A DNA stretch of 64,000 bases, from contig JALGQZ010000014.1 of assembly GCA_023105745.1 (NCBI GenBank), positions 8,861,888 through 8,925,887 on the forward strand, read 5' to 3'. Positions 11,636 through 23,803 of this stretch are shown piece after piece. The number at the start of each line of letters is the position of its first letter. Positions within the stretch are counted from its first letter, which is position 1. The stretch is from Austropuccinia psidii (taxonomy: Eukaryota > Basidiomycota > Pucciniomycetes > Pucciniales > Sphaerophragmiaceae). A model generated the notes under the pieces. That model saw only the letters and a program-made list of their open reading frames with translations, ran no database searches and was not told where the DNA came from. The translations under genes and the position numbers were made by a program.

Positions 11636-13474
11636 TGTGGAACTCCTTTTAGTATGGGATTGGATAAGGCAGTAATTGAGGGGGAAATCACAGGTAAACA
11701 GATTTGAATTTCTGAAATAATCTTGTAACCAAGGATGCTAATTGTTTTTTAGCTTCCCCTCTGAGTATACTGAAAAATCTCCCTACAGAGCTCACAAATC
11801 AATATTTAAGATTGTGACTTTACAACTAGAGAAGACTTTTCCGAATTCTCTATCAGACCTATTCAATAATAAGACAAGTAACTTATAAGCTAAAACAGTA
11901 TAAATTAATAATACTTAAATATTGATATAAACTGATTTAAGGGTAAAACCTTAATAGTATCTGAGATTGATTTAATATAATATTACAAATATATATTTTA
12001 AGGAATGAGGTCAATTTGATGTTATATCTGTTATAATACTGAATGGTTTGAAAGGGTAATTGCTAAGATAATATAGCAATAAGACCTTTAATAACTTTTT
12101 GGTAAGATATTTTTCCATATAGAATGGATGTTTGTTAAATATATGAGTGATACAATATAATACAAGTGTAAATTTTTTTAATATAATAATATATATTTTT
12201 AAGGCTGTTTTTTTAATATGAAACTATAACAAGAATGTTTTTCCTTTATAATTTAAAGGTTATGGGGATAAACTCAATATTATGAGTATTATTGATAGTA
12301 TTATAATTATAAGACTAATAATTCAAACGTAGGGTGGATTAATAATATAAAGTAGACCTTCTATTAACTACTATTAATTAGAAATCACTATGAATTAAAC
12401 TTATAAATCTATAATACTTTTAATAAAATAAACAGATTATTCTACTAGTAAGGGATGGATGAATTATTCTCATTCTTGGTATATAATTCCCATTTAAATA
12501 GTGATACTAGATTGACCTACTAGTGAGGGATGAATAATTATTCTCCTTCTTTGTATTTTCATTGATTGCATTCACAGGGAGAAGAGGAGAAAATGAGGAA
12601 GAGAGGACTTCTATTCATATTCTTTGGGCTCTCCATAGAGGCACTCAAAAACAAGGGACTTAGAATTTTTCCACTTCTTTTGGCTGGGATAATTCTTTAG
12701 AGTGGTGAGATATCATTTGTTTGGTTGGTTGCACAATCCATATGTATGATTATTTAATCTGAGATGTTTTTTTGGGTGAGGAATTTTGAGATGGTGTCAT
12801 TTCTTGGAGGTATTGCACCATTTTTTGGTGGTATGAGATGATTTTGTTTAGTTATTGCACCATAGTTCTGTGCACTGTTTGAACTGTATGTAGAGAATGC
12901 TGTGTATTGTGGGGATTCTATTTGTCCTGTAAAAGATTTAATTTTGCTTCATTTAACTTAAATAAGTTTTTAATTTATATTTAATGGCTTATCAGGTGGC
13001 TGTGCTTGTATTTCCACAGATATGCTGTGTAATTTAAGGTTTTTGATGGATTTTCCTTGCATAAATTCATTGATTTCTTTTTCTTTCTGTCTTGTGACTG
13101 TTGTTTAATACAGTCTTAATTTATTCCTTATTGAAGTGGCCTCAGTTTAATAACTGCATTGCTGAGTAATCCAAAGGTTGAGCAGAGCTAGGGTAACTGG
13201 AGTGTTTTGCTACCCCTCTCACTGGTAAATTTAACATTCTTGCTAGCTTGTCTTTTTCTTTTCCTTATTTTATTGTTATTCTTGTAATCAAATGGACCAT
13301 TATTCCAGGATTTTCTTATGGGATTATACATATTGATGAATTCAAATCCATTCTATTGCTGAATTTCTCTATTATAATTGATTAATTATTGATTTTTATT
13401 TTTTATTTCTTCAAATTATAGCCTTATAAATGAAATTCCACTTGAAAACTGGCCATAAGGTATGGAATACCACA
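11636..13474 (-). repeat. 3' LTR of element R
   Basis: 1839 bp. The first about 394 bp align with 25799-26192, the visible part of the other LTR, with many substitutions, so the element is old. The ends TGTGGAACTCC and GGAATACCACA form an imperfect inverted repeat. The right limit is inferred from that inverted end and the adjacent polypurine tract. Confidence 0.65.
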
Positions 13475-13486
13475 TCCCCCTCTCCA
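13475..13486 (-). promoter_or_regulatory. Polypurine tract of element R
   Basis: TCCCCCTCTCC on plus, purine-rich on the element's sense strand and immediately next to the 3' LTR, as expected for the plus-strand DNA primer. Confidence 0.55.
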
Positions 13487-13820
13487 TTTAATGCTGTCCC
13501 CAGCATTCCAGTTTCAAGAGGAATATTCTGGGTTCATAAAAAAACATTTCCTTTTTTTAAATGTATATTCAGAAAGTTCACTTGATATTTCCTGTTTGTA
13601 GTTTTTTATATTGATTTTCAATCTCCATTGTTTCTTATTTTGTTTTTTCTTGTTCTCGTTCTTGTTTTTTTTGTAGTATGACTATTTTGATCATCTAAAT
13701 ATTGAGATATTTGATTTTGATTTAGTAGTTGATTTTGATTTTCTATGTTTTTTGTTTAATGATTTGTCAAAGAGTATTTTCATAATAGAAAATTCATTTT
13801 ATGTTGATGGATAATAATTC

Positions 13821-14356
13821 AGCTTAAGGTCATACTAAGGACCACAGCTTGAGTCATTTTAGGTAATAATTTGATGAAAAAATAAAGAAATTCTTCAGAC
13901 AGTTTAAGGTCTTGTCAAGGACCTATTCTTGAATGAATTTTGTTGATAAGATATAAAAAAATATTTGGAGAGCTTAAGGTCTCATCTAGGACCTCTCTTT
14001 TTTATTTTGGTTTATTTGATTGGGTTTCTCTTTCTTCTTGTTTTTGTTTTTTCTGAAATTAACCTTAAATGGTAGGGCCATCCCCTCTCCAGTTCATAAT
14101 TGTACCACAATCTCTACTTTTTATACTAATGACTTTAATTTAATATGCATTTATGATGATTTTTTTTCATAATAATAATATATTAAAGAAATAATGATAT
14201 AATAATAGTCAAATAATAATGAATAATAATGACAATATAATTAAGTACTAAAAAAACCAATAATAAAAATGATATAAAGTAATATAGATGATAAAACAAT
14301 AATAATAACAGAGATCAGTTAAATACTTCTGAGAATAAAACCAATTTAAGGTCATG
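13821..14356. repeat. Four TTAAGGTC-N-GGACC motifs
   Basis: Copies start near 13824, 13914, 13974 and 14346. Each has TTAAGGTC, a spacer of a few bases, then GGACC, so GGTC/GACC form a short inverted repeat. Three of the four are spaced 60-90 bp apart. Function unknown. Confidence 0.65.
14161..14300. repeat. TAA/AAT-rich simple sequence
   Basis: Interrupted runs of AATAAT and TAATAA around 14168-14240 and 14268-14310. Confidence 0.7.
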
Positions 14357-14696
14357 GTGGACCTCTTGAATCACACCTTTATTTTGTTCCATCATTTTCA
14401 TATTTGTTGAATTTTTTAGTGCATTGATTATTATTAATCTTAATTATGACCTTTCTATTGTTATTGAGGATTAAGACCCCCTCTCCATTTAATAATTTTA
14501 CCCTAACTTTAAACTATTCTGATGATTGTTTTGAATTTTAATATATAATTATTTTATGTTTTTCTAATTTAATTAAATAATTCAATAGTATTCTTTCATT
14601 TTATTCAATTTGATTAAATTATAAAAAAAATAGATAATTCAAATTTAAAAGATCTAAATTAATAATATATTTATTTTATTTCATCTTGTATTTATT

Positions 14697-14760
14697 GTTT
14701 ATTTATTTATTTATTTATTTTATTTCATTAATTCATTTATTTATTCTTTATTTAACTAAA
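14697..14760. repeat. TTTA microsatellite
   Basis: Several TTTA units in a row, then an interrupted ATTTATT tract. Confidence 0.8.
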
Positions 14761-14917
14761 TAATGTGAATAGATTTCTTGAAATGGTATGTTGAATCTTG
14801 CTTAAAAATTATAAATATATATTTTTAATGTGATTTGATTTTTTTTCTTTGAAGTAGCTGGGTGTGAATACTTCAGATTAAGCTAGCTGAACTTCTTATC
14901 TTGCCGCAGGTGATTGA

Positions 14918-15003
14918 GGCCTGGTTTATGTTTGGGTTTTGAAAAGAATTTTGAAATTATTTTGAAGTTAACTTCAAACAAAATATGATTATTTTGAATT
15001 AAA
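14918..15003. repeat. Left TIR of Harbinger element
   Basis: Starts GGCCTGGTTTATGTTTGGGT and is followed by AT-rich sequence that includes AAATATGATTATTTT. It matches the reverse complement of 18851-18936 over about 86 bp with scattered mismatches. Confidence 0.85.
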
Positions 15004-15089
15004 CTCAAATTAATTTCAAAACTAATAGCAGGAGTTTGAGTGACTTTTTAATTTATTTCCTTTTTTTATAAAAAAAACCAGCCAAAATC

Positions 15090-16523
15090 ATGGCAAATGT
15101 AACACCTGATTCACAATTGTCCACATACAAATGTTTCCAAATACAAAGAAGGGCTAATCAGGAAGAAGAGTAAGAGAATACATCATGTCAAGCAAGCCTC
15201 AATATTGAAAACAGAGGGAGAACTGAATTTCACAATGGACCAATCACAAATTTACCTTTGTTTGAGGAATCTCCAAGTCAAGGCTCATCTCAAAAATGCA
15301 AAAGAAGAACTTCAGAAGAGGCCCAATTGCGTCAACAGCAATTGGGCATGAATGTATACTTGAAAGGCAGCAAATAGAAAATGATCAAGTAAATGCTGAA
15401 GCACAACAACTCAAACAAATAGAAAGGCATGTAGCTCAAGAAAACCAAGAACACAATCAAAAAACACGGTTTTTTTGGAATGATGAAAGTACTCGCCAGT
15501 TATTGGAGATGATGAGGGAATTGCAGATGGATTTCCTCAAAATGGATGGGACTAAAGCTGGTTTTATACCATGGGCCAGATGTTTCAAGAAACATGAAAA
15601 TCATGAGACAAATTTCTCACTTTTAAGAAATCTGACTTTTGAAACACTAGAATAATGTTATAAGGCCTTAATAACTGTATACAAGGTAAGCCGTGTGAGT
15701 TATGGCATACATGCTGGGGCTAATGCTGTTCATATGGTAGATTCTTAAGGATTTGTGTGATTCAACTGGCGGTGGTGAGCTATATATGCAACTCCAGCGT
15801 CATCATATGACTGTTGAGGTAAGTCATCTCTTTTGATAATGGTGACATATTACTAACATGGATAATATTACAGGTGCATGAGTTACCCAAGCAAATAAAC
15901 ATTAACAATTGTGGGGTGGATGAGAGTGGAATGGAATCAGTGAATTTTCCACAAACAACAAATGGCAAAGACAATGAAAAAAGTAACACAGAGATACAAG
16001 CACAGACAGATGATGTTGGCAATGAAAATGGTCAGTTGCCTAGTGAATGTGGAGATTCTTGACAGAGAAACCCAATAGACAACCTTGAACAAGATGGGGA
16101 AACCATTCAACAAAACAAGAAGGTCCTATAATCGAATCCAATTGTCTGACACCTTCACAATTCAGTTGACAAAACTCCTTAGGCCAATCGTCCAGCATGA
16201 GTGCAGGAACCACATGCTGAGATCGAAATTTCATGAACAATATGAATACAAACATGCAAAATGTTCTTTCACCCTTACTTCTGATGCTCCAGCAGAGCCA
16301 AGATTGCGTGGAAGAAAGAGATTGAATGCAAATATTGCGAGATGATCAGAGGCAAAGTTTGATGCGTGAGAGAGAAGAAGAACAACGTCTACGCAAAACA
16401 CAGATAGGCGCAGAGGAGCAAAGGAGGATTGACCAGATGAACATGTATATGATAGAGATGCTGTCAAAAATGACAGGAGTACCTTTGGATGATCCTCCAG
16501 CTGATTTGTGGATGGGAGAATAG
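15090..16523 (+). pseudogene. Harbinger Myb/SANT-like ORF1
   Basis: The likely start is ATG 15090 (MANVTPDSQLSTYKCFQ), with a TAA about 27 codons later and a frame change before 15360. At 15465-15655 the frame reads FFWNDESTRQLLEMMRELQM followed by ETNFSLLRNLTFETLE, a Myb/SANT-like DNA-binding domain of the type found in Harbinger ORF1. An intron likely ends at ...ATTACAG (15872). Later exons are 15874-16062 (acidic linker), 16085-16345 (basic) and 16326-16523, whose RDDQRQSLMREREEEQRLRK is a charged helix. In Harbinger systems this protein helps the transposase bind DNA and enter the nucleus. Frameshifts and stops make it non-functional. Confidence 0.65.
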
Positions 16524-17022
16524 GTGCACATTCATTTGACAATCTTGTGCACGTTTTCATTATAAAAATACCTTATAGGCTTGTGTTTATATTTTTCAGG
16601 ATGGACGATTTGGAATTATGCAAAGTTATGGAGCTTACATGACAATTCAATCTTGTCTTAAGCAATTGGAGTGCACTACAAACTTGTATCAAAAACATAA
16701 AATTGGAAAGTCTGAATTAATTGACTTGTAGGTGATTTTCTTGAATATGCATCACCAAGAATAGACACACTGGTCATGCCCTGTATGTAGTATACTTATG
16801 TTAGTCAGTGTCTTATTGCGAAAGAATGCAATATGAAAAACAAATCACATTGAATACATAAGCGCCAAAATCCCTTTTGAGCTGGTTGCCCCCAATCTAT
16901 TATTTTGTTTTCATGCTTAGTGAAATTTGCTTGTGGCATTGATTTTTGTTCAAAGCACACATTGGCAGTGTATGGTACAGAACCTTTTGGAAAATGTGAG
17001 TTTTATATAGAAATTTGACAGT

Positions 17023-17314
17023 TTGGACTATCAGAATATGCGTACTGCCCCTTCCAAATCTTCAGACAATCATCCTAGTGCAGCCTTATCAGAAGACAAT
17101 GAATCTTACAAACTGTGCCTTTCTCACATAGAAAGGATGCAGGAAAAAAAATCAATTACTCAAACAAATTGCCGCATTGCAGGCACAAGATCATGTCATC
17201 TATCTTTTAATGGAGCAGATTCACATCCAAGATATTCAAATTTCTCATTTGCAAGCATGTGCCTTACATGAGCTAACCAAATTGAAGGCTTGTTTACACG
17301 CATTATTACATTAA
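17023..17314 (+). pseudogene. Small coiled-coil ORF in Harbinger element
   Basis: The frame starts MDYQNMRTAPSKSSDN and continues to HIERMQEKKSITQ. After a one-base slip near 17160 another frame reads QIAALQAQDHVIYLL and then HIQDIQISHLQACALHELTK, a regular heptad-like helix ending at TAA 17312. It may be a last exon of ORF1 or a third small gene. No domain is recognised. Confidence 0.4.
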
Positions 17315-17505
17315 CTGTTGTTATAATCTTATTTTAAGTACATTCTTTTGAATTATTTGTTGTTAAATGATCATCTACTCACTTCAAAATTATATTGCAA
17401 AATTCCTTTTGAAAAGAAACACAACCAAATGGATTTTGTCGCATTAATTGGCATTGAGTAACAACATACAACTTTTTAATTATATCATTGAGTAATCATA
17501 AAAAA

Positions 17506-18717
17506 CTACCCTAATTGAACCTTTGGTACTATGCGGTGATTCCATTCAGTTAAAAAATTATCCTCATGTTGATTCAAGAGATTGTGAAAAATCATGCACG
17601 CAATGGTGACCTTACCTGTATGGAAACAAGCCACTGCTTGTGGTGACAGAAGACAGCATAACCTATTCTTCAAATGCACAAACGCCTGCTTGACTACAAT
17701 TCTTCAATGTATCTATTTCAGTAAGTGTTTGTGATGATCTCACTTTATAACTCTCTTACCTCGTAGAAGAATGAAGATTATTAAATTGTGCCTCTTCTTT
17801 ATTTTGAGTATCCCTCATTGGGATCAAAATTGGAAGCCTTGAAGAATATCCTGAATTGCCAATGAGTTGGCAATCAGGTGGGAATCTTGCGACACCATTA
17901 ATGAGATCTTTACCAATTTTTGACTTCCTAAACACACAACTATCATGTACTGAGACAGGTAGTCCACCATACACCTGAATCAATTGGTGAGATACATATT
18001 TAATTTTAAACGAATTTAATTACAATTACTCACATTACAAAAGTTCCCATGTCCATCCACAATGCATTGGAACACAATGGAATACCATCCCTTGCAATTT
18101 ACATAGGCAGTCCATTGATCATTGGTTTGTGGGTGCCATCAATTTCCCCAATAATGTTTGTAAGGTCTTGTCTTTTTCAGAATGTCTCCTTGATTGCATC
18201 CCATTTTTCTATCTCTTCTGCCACAGGAAAACACGACATTCAAAAAATTGTCAGTATTTTTCCTTTTCAAAATAACAGTTTTCTTTACTTACATGATGGT
18301 TGAGTCATGGAGTGAAACTAATATGGCTTGCACTACTTCTTGTGATGCTTGATATGCTGTTGCTTTTCCCACGTTGAACACATCTCCTACTGTCTCATAG
18401 GAGCTACCATGACCCATCCTATATAACATAATTCCTACCTTTTCTTCAATAGTTAACCCTCGTACATCATTTTGAAATGAGTTGGGGATATGATTTAATA
18501 AAGCACAAATTAATTGCAAAAAATCAAGTTGTCCCATCCGAAAACGCCCAATGAACCAATTTCCATTGTATAAATCAACCTTGTACCATGGATTGAAACA
18601 CCTTCCACCTCTTAAAGCTTGACAATGATGGTTTCCACTTTCTTCATACCATGTTAGATTAAAAAACCACAACATTGCTAAGCTTGTGATTATATACATC
18701 AGATGATGATTTTCCAT
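17506..18717 (-). pseudogene. PIF/Harbinger DDE transposase
   Basis: Exon 1 (18289-18717) has a helix-turn-helix part (VGIMLYRMGHGSSYETVGDV) and ends at a GTAAGT donor. The next exon holds EIDGTH (first catalytic Asp) and, after a frameshift, QWTAYVNCKGWYSIVFQCIV. After a GTGAGT intron, 17756-17983 reads VYGGLPVSVHDSCVFR and FPPDCQLIGNSGYSSR. The last exon (17506 to about 17655) reads IVVKQAFVHLKNR and ACMIFHNLLNQHE. In the family the second acidic residue sits in GDSGY and the third in VERAFG-like motifs. Here they are Asn and Lys, so catalysis should be lost. Two catalytic changes plus a frameshift make this a dead copy. Confidence 0.8.
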
Positions 18718-18850
18718 GGTTTATTTTTTAAAAATAAAAATACTTGTTAAATTAAACATGGCAAAATTTAAATTCATTTTTATGTTAGTGGAACACCACT
18801 GAACAATTTTCATCAGTAGATCATAATGTCAAATGATTTTGAAAAGATTT

Positions 18851-18936
18851 TTAATTAAAAATAATCATATTTTGGATTGAAATTAAATTCAAAATAATTT
18901 CAAAATTTTCTTCCAAACCCAAACATAAACCAGGCC
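18851..18936. repeat. Right TIR of Harbinger element
   Basis: Ends AACATAAACCAGGCC, the inverse of the left start, followed by TAA. Confidence 0.85.
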
Positions 18937-21137
18937 TAAATTTCTTCCAACGTTAATTTAGCTCTCTTTCCTCTTCTGTTTAGATTGAACAGATTAAATT
19001 TAAAGAAATTATATTTTGATTTAATGAATTTTTTTGGTTGATGTTTACAGTACAGTACTATACTGTAGTATGGTACTTTACTCCTCCTTTTTAGTCACAA
19101 TCAATGTTTTTTTCTTTTTTTATTTATATATGTATTATTTCTTTTATTGATCTTTTTTTTTTCAAAAAAAAAACACAAATAAAAAATAAAAAAAATATAT
19201 AAAAACAAAATTAATAAGGCTTATTTTATTTCACAGTACAGTTGGACTGTTTTTTTTCTGCTGTGATCGATTCTTACCTTTTTCTACCTGTGATCATTTT
19301 TTATTTCATTTTGCGCTTTGATCGTTTTAATTTTTTTGGCTGTTGTTTTGTTTTGTTCTGATGCTTTTTTTATATTTTGTTTATTCTTTTTTTTGGAGTT
19401 TGTGTTTTGCATTGTTCTATTGTTTCTTTTCTTATAAGAAAATGATATATATATATTTTTTTTTCTTTTTTTTTTCAGAGATAAAATGTAATTATGTTGT
19501 TTAATGATATTTTTTTGGAGAGTGATAATTTTTGATTTCTTATTTTTATTCTTAAAGAAATAAATATCAGTAATGAAAAGAAAAGAATAAAAAAGACCAA
19601 AAAAAGTGATGGTATTAAAAATTGAATCTTTTAAGAAGGTGGTGAAATATTTTTATAAGGAGTTAAAATAAATAAGCTTATCTAGAATATTCTTATTTAT
19701 ATATATTTTAATTACTCAATAATGTTTAACTATTTAAGTATGAAATTCAGATAATTATCAAGGCTATTGTTTTTGGTAATTGAATTTAATAATGTTAGCT
19801 TTAGTATTGATGTGAAAAGTTAAAGATAAGCTTAATCATTACTAAGCAGTTTTAAGTCAAGCTTCTTTTTAATATATTTGAAGTTAAAGTTTGAATTAAT
19901 TATCAATTAATTGAGTTTAATTGATCTTAATTTAGTTTTTTTTCTTTTGCAGTTGAGTGGAGTTAAGAGTTAATTTAAACAAATAATATGAGATTATATT
20001 CATTAAATTTTAATTTGATCTTGAAACTCAATCAATATAAGGTGGATTTAATCTATGCAATTTATTCTTTATGAATTAAATTTTGAATGGGGTTAAAGGT
20101 TTGATAAAATTTATATTTAGATTTTGCATAGCCTTTGATATATGAAAGGTTTATAGGGCCAAATTGTGGGTAGAAGAAGATTGTCCATCTTTAATATAAA
20201 AGGAGGTTTTTTTCTCCCTTATCCCCCCAAAAGATAATTCTTGTGTCTTTTTTTTATATATAATTTCTTTTAATATCTAAAGTCAATGGAGAAATATAAA
20301 TTAACTTTATAAAGAAAATATTTTCTTTGAGGTTTAACCTGGCCAGTTATACATTTGATTATTTTTTTTTCTTTTATTATTATGATAAAATTATTTTTAA
20401 AAGAAATCTACACCAATAAGATTCCTTTCAATATTTCATTAATTGTCTTTTCTGAATTACTTTAATCTTTTAATGCCTTTTTTTATAGACTGTTATTGTT
20501 ATTGTTATTTATTCTTGCTTTATTATCTTGATTTGTTTGTAAAAATCTTTCTTGTAAGCAAGGGGGGTGACTAGTAATTTCTATAAAATTGAACCAATAA
20601 AAAAAATGATTTGAATAAATGTAACCATAAACCAAACTGGTCACCCCTCTTTCTATGTTTGTTGTGAGGCTATGTGTTTTGTTTGGCTATATATGTATAT
20701 TCTTTTGAATCAATTTTCTATTATAAGACTTATTTAATGCTTTCAGATATATACTTGAGTTGTTTTTTTTGTGATTCTTCACTTTGGCTGATAATCTTGA
20801 GTGTAGTGATGTTATTAATTATGATATTGAATATAGATGAGAATTAAATTATAGAATAAAATTAAAATTCCCCAGAATTTCATCCCAAAAACTTAAATCA
20901 TAAAAATGGATTTAAGAAATAGACACCCACCCTAATTTTTTAGTTACGTTTTTTATAATACATAACAAAAACATAGAATTATGACACTGATACACTTGAA
21001 ACACTTTTTTTATATATTTTGATATTTGATATTTATATATATATATATTTTTATATACTTTCTATGGATATTTGAAACTAAAATAAAACTAAAATTCATG
21101 ATATAATAAAAATAAACTTTGTTATTATAATAAAAAA
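18937..21137. other. Non-coding spacer of element R, right part
   Basis: Strongly AT-rich with long T and A runs. A small palindrome, TACAGTA-CTA-TACTGTA, lies at about 19050-19067. No RT, RNase H or integrase trace was found in any frame. Confidence 0.6.
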
Positions 21138-22400
21138 TCATTGATAATGTGAATATTTGTTGTCAAGCCTATTCTTGAATTTGGCCTTCTTAGCTGTAAG
21201 CTCAGTTCTTCTTTCTTCATTGAGATATTGATCTTGCAAACTTTTTTCACTACTCAAATACTCATGATAAGTGTTTCCATTTTTATCATCATTTTCTGTC
21301 CAATCCTCATTTTGTGTTGAAATTTGATATTGCCTTGCCAAATGGGCTTGCAAGCTTGGGCATATCTTTTTCTTCCTTAGTCTTCTTCTTCTTTTTACTA
21401 CTTTTATCTTTGATTCTGTCTAATTTATTATTATTTGGTTTACTAATATCTTCCAACCACTTGACATGTTGGTTTGCACATTCAAAGTTGTCCCTAAAAT
21501 TATTATCATTGTGCTCCACAAGATTGGCATTTCTAAGAGGTTGCCAATTTGTATAACCTTCCCAGGGGAATTGGTCTTCTGTGAGTAGAATTCCATCTTC
21601 TGCAAGTTCTGCCATATTTTGTTGCTTTGATAAAGCTTCTTGATCCTGTTTTCCCTGTCTGTTACTGATTTCTTCACTGATTTCTTCATTTTTATTCAGT
21701 TGGCTTTCCTTGGCTTTATTCAAGAGAAACTGATTTATTTCCAGATTTAACTTGGTATTCCCTTTATTAGAGTGATTATGTGGGATGAGTGAGTCTTCTT
21801 CTTTGGTATTGATAGAGTTTTTTATAGGATTTCAAGTCCACGTTTCATTTAGCTCTGGTTTGTTTTCCATACAATCTTCTGCGTTCATTGGGTTAGTGAA
21901 TTCTTTCTGAATGCCCATTTCTTTTTATTTTTACCTTGACAAAATATGTCAGAATTGTTATTTTGAATTTTAGTTTCTGTTACTTTATGTTCTTTTGTAG
22001 TTTACATGGGTGATTCCTTTAGGTTGATTGACTTTTCCTCTTGTTGGTTGAAGCTAGGATTTTCAGTTTTCGGTTCAAGTCCTTCCCCTTTTGAAAGCTT
22101 GATAAGCTCAGTATATCCTAAATTTCCTTCAATACCTGCTACAGGAGGGTCAAATTTATTTTCATTGACTTTTGTGCTTTATCTATTTTGTACTGAATCT
22201 TTCTTTAGATATTCTAGGTCCAAGGAGGGTAGGTACTTGATATTCTTAATTTTTTCTTCCTTTGTAATACCACTGATTATTGTTGGAGGTTGTGCCCTTG
22301 GATTAATTTCTTCAGTTGTTGAGTTTTGTTTTGGTTTATGAGTAAGAATCTCCTTTTCCTTCCTGATAAGTTTGGATATTTATTTGACTAATTTCTTGGG
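21138..22400 (-). pseudogene. Lys/Glu-rich tail region of element R
   Basis: Open pieces at 21307-21723 and 21138-21353 and a fragmentary frame at 22010-22340 encode charged, low-complexity protein, for example KDKSSKKKKKTKEEKDMPKL and KTENPSFNQQEEKS. It lies downstream of the protease, where RT would be expected, but no RT motif is present. Many stops. Function unknown. Confidence 0.4.
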
Positions 22401-22522
22401 TGATAATCTGCATTTGAGGGATATCTTCTTGGTAACCAAATTATAATCAGGGTCTTTGTGAATGATTCCAGGTATGTCTTTCAGAATTAATTCCCCTTGA
22501 CTAATTCTATTGAATTCTGTTT

Positions 22523-23566
22523 TTACGACCCCTGTCCTTCTGTTGTTATGGAGTCTTGATGGATAGTTCTGATTAAGCTTTCATTTTTCCTGGTATTTTG
22601 TTTCTCTGAGTCCAAAATTCCGGTTAGGTGTTTAGGTGAAGTCCTATTTTCTACATGTGTGTTGGCGAAAGTTTGAATTTCTTGAGGTGACTCTTTATTT
22701 TTGAAAAATTTGATATCACTTCCTATATTGCCAAAACTTTCCTTATCTTCTGTATCTAGACCATTATATCCTTCAGCTATTGCAGATGCACAGGCCTCAC
22801 TGCCTGCTGGTGGCTCCTCTCTCCATCCTACTTTCTGTGGTGAACAAATTGGTAAGCAAAGTCTTCTTCCATCTGGCTCTATATAACTCAATATTTCCCC
22901 TTTTTGTTGAGAAAAGTCTAATATTATGTTATTATCTGCAAGGAAGGGCCTTCCAAGTACTGTGTGAACTGCTCCTCTTGCTACAAAAAGATGTATATTT
23001 CCTTATTCCCCAGTAGCTAAAGTGATTGGGGTAAATTCTGCTAATCCAACTATTAAGGTACAATGACCACCAATTCCTCTTGAATACATGTTAAGACATC
23101 TAGTGGTAAGTCCTGCTTTGATTGCTAAATCTGCTGGTATTATATTTAATTCTGATCCTGTATCAACTAATGCCATTATTTCATGTCCTTCTTCTCCTAC
23201 CCATACCTGCATAAATCTCAATGGACAGGAATAATGTAATTTTGGTTGTTCATAATTACCCAGGTGATGGCTCATGAGCTTGGTTTGAATTTCCTTTGTA
23301 TCAATTGAGTTAATAGATTTTTTCTCTTCTTCTGACAGATTCTTTAATTGATTAAAAAACTTTGGTGACATGACTAAAATTTGTTCCAATGTAAGATTTA
23401 TTTTCTGTTCCAATACCTTCTTGATAATTTGTGCCATAATTTGTTGAATATCTAGTTTTTCCTCCTTAGTGATTTTGCTTTCATTAGCTTTCTTTATTGA
23501 TTCCTGAGTATTTTTAGTGTGATCAATTTTAGGTTCCTGTGAAGGTATATCATTTTCATTTTTCAC
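22523..23566 (-). pseudogene. Retroviral-type aspartic protease of element R
   Basis: Residues EIMALVDTGSELNIIPADLA (about 23140-23195) are the Asp-Thr-Gly active site of a retropepsin-like protease. The same frame continues through a single TAA at 23003-23005 into AVHTVLGRPFLADNNIILDF and SYIEPDGRRLCLPICSPQ, the flap-side and C-terminal motifs of basidiomycete Ty3-type proteases. It then enters a hydrophilic tail. N-terminal to the active site is a charged helical stretch (IIKKVLEQKINLTLEQILVM). In a live element it would mature Gag. The stop disables it. Confidence 0.75.
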
Positions 23567-23803
23567 CAGTTGAGGCTTATTCTATTTGGTTGGAATTATT
23601 GTTTTCTCTTCTTCCTTTTGCTCATCTTAAATATAAGCTCCAGGCATATTTGGTCTTTTATTCATTGGTTTTTTCACCTTTGAATGTGATCTTAAAGCAT
23701 CTTGATTGGTATTTTCTGATCTTGAGTTTCTTTATTTAGTATTTCTTCTTAATCCATAATTATTTAAAAATGGCTCATGAGCTGATGATATAGTTGGTGG
23801 TTG

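Larger units (their letters stand above)
13475..14917. other. Non-coding spacer of element R, left part
   Basis: AT-rich with no coding frame. Pyrimidine-rich blocks resembling the polypurine-tract region recur near 14083 and 14475 (CCCCTCTCCA). It also contains four TTAAGGTC...GGACC motifs and simple repeats. Confidence 0.6.
14918..18936. mobile_element. PIF/Harbinger DNA transposon
   Basis: A complete 4019 bp element with long terminal inverted repeats, a Myb/SANT-like protein gene on plus and a DDE transposase gene on minus, the two-gene layout typical of Harbinger elements. The 3 bp after the right end is TAA. The 3 bp before the left end is TGA, so the usual TWA target duplication is present with one mismatch. 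It sits inside element R, hence is younger than R. Both genes are disabled. Confidence 0.85.

Noticed and set aside
22006..23016. Hydrophobic plus-strand frames that could look like membrane proteins
   Set aside because: They are antisense to the AT-rich Gag-protease region of element R, where Lys/Glu-rich coding on one strand yields Phe/Leu-rich frames on the other.
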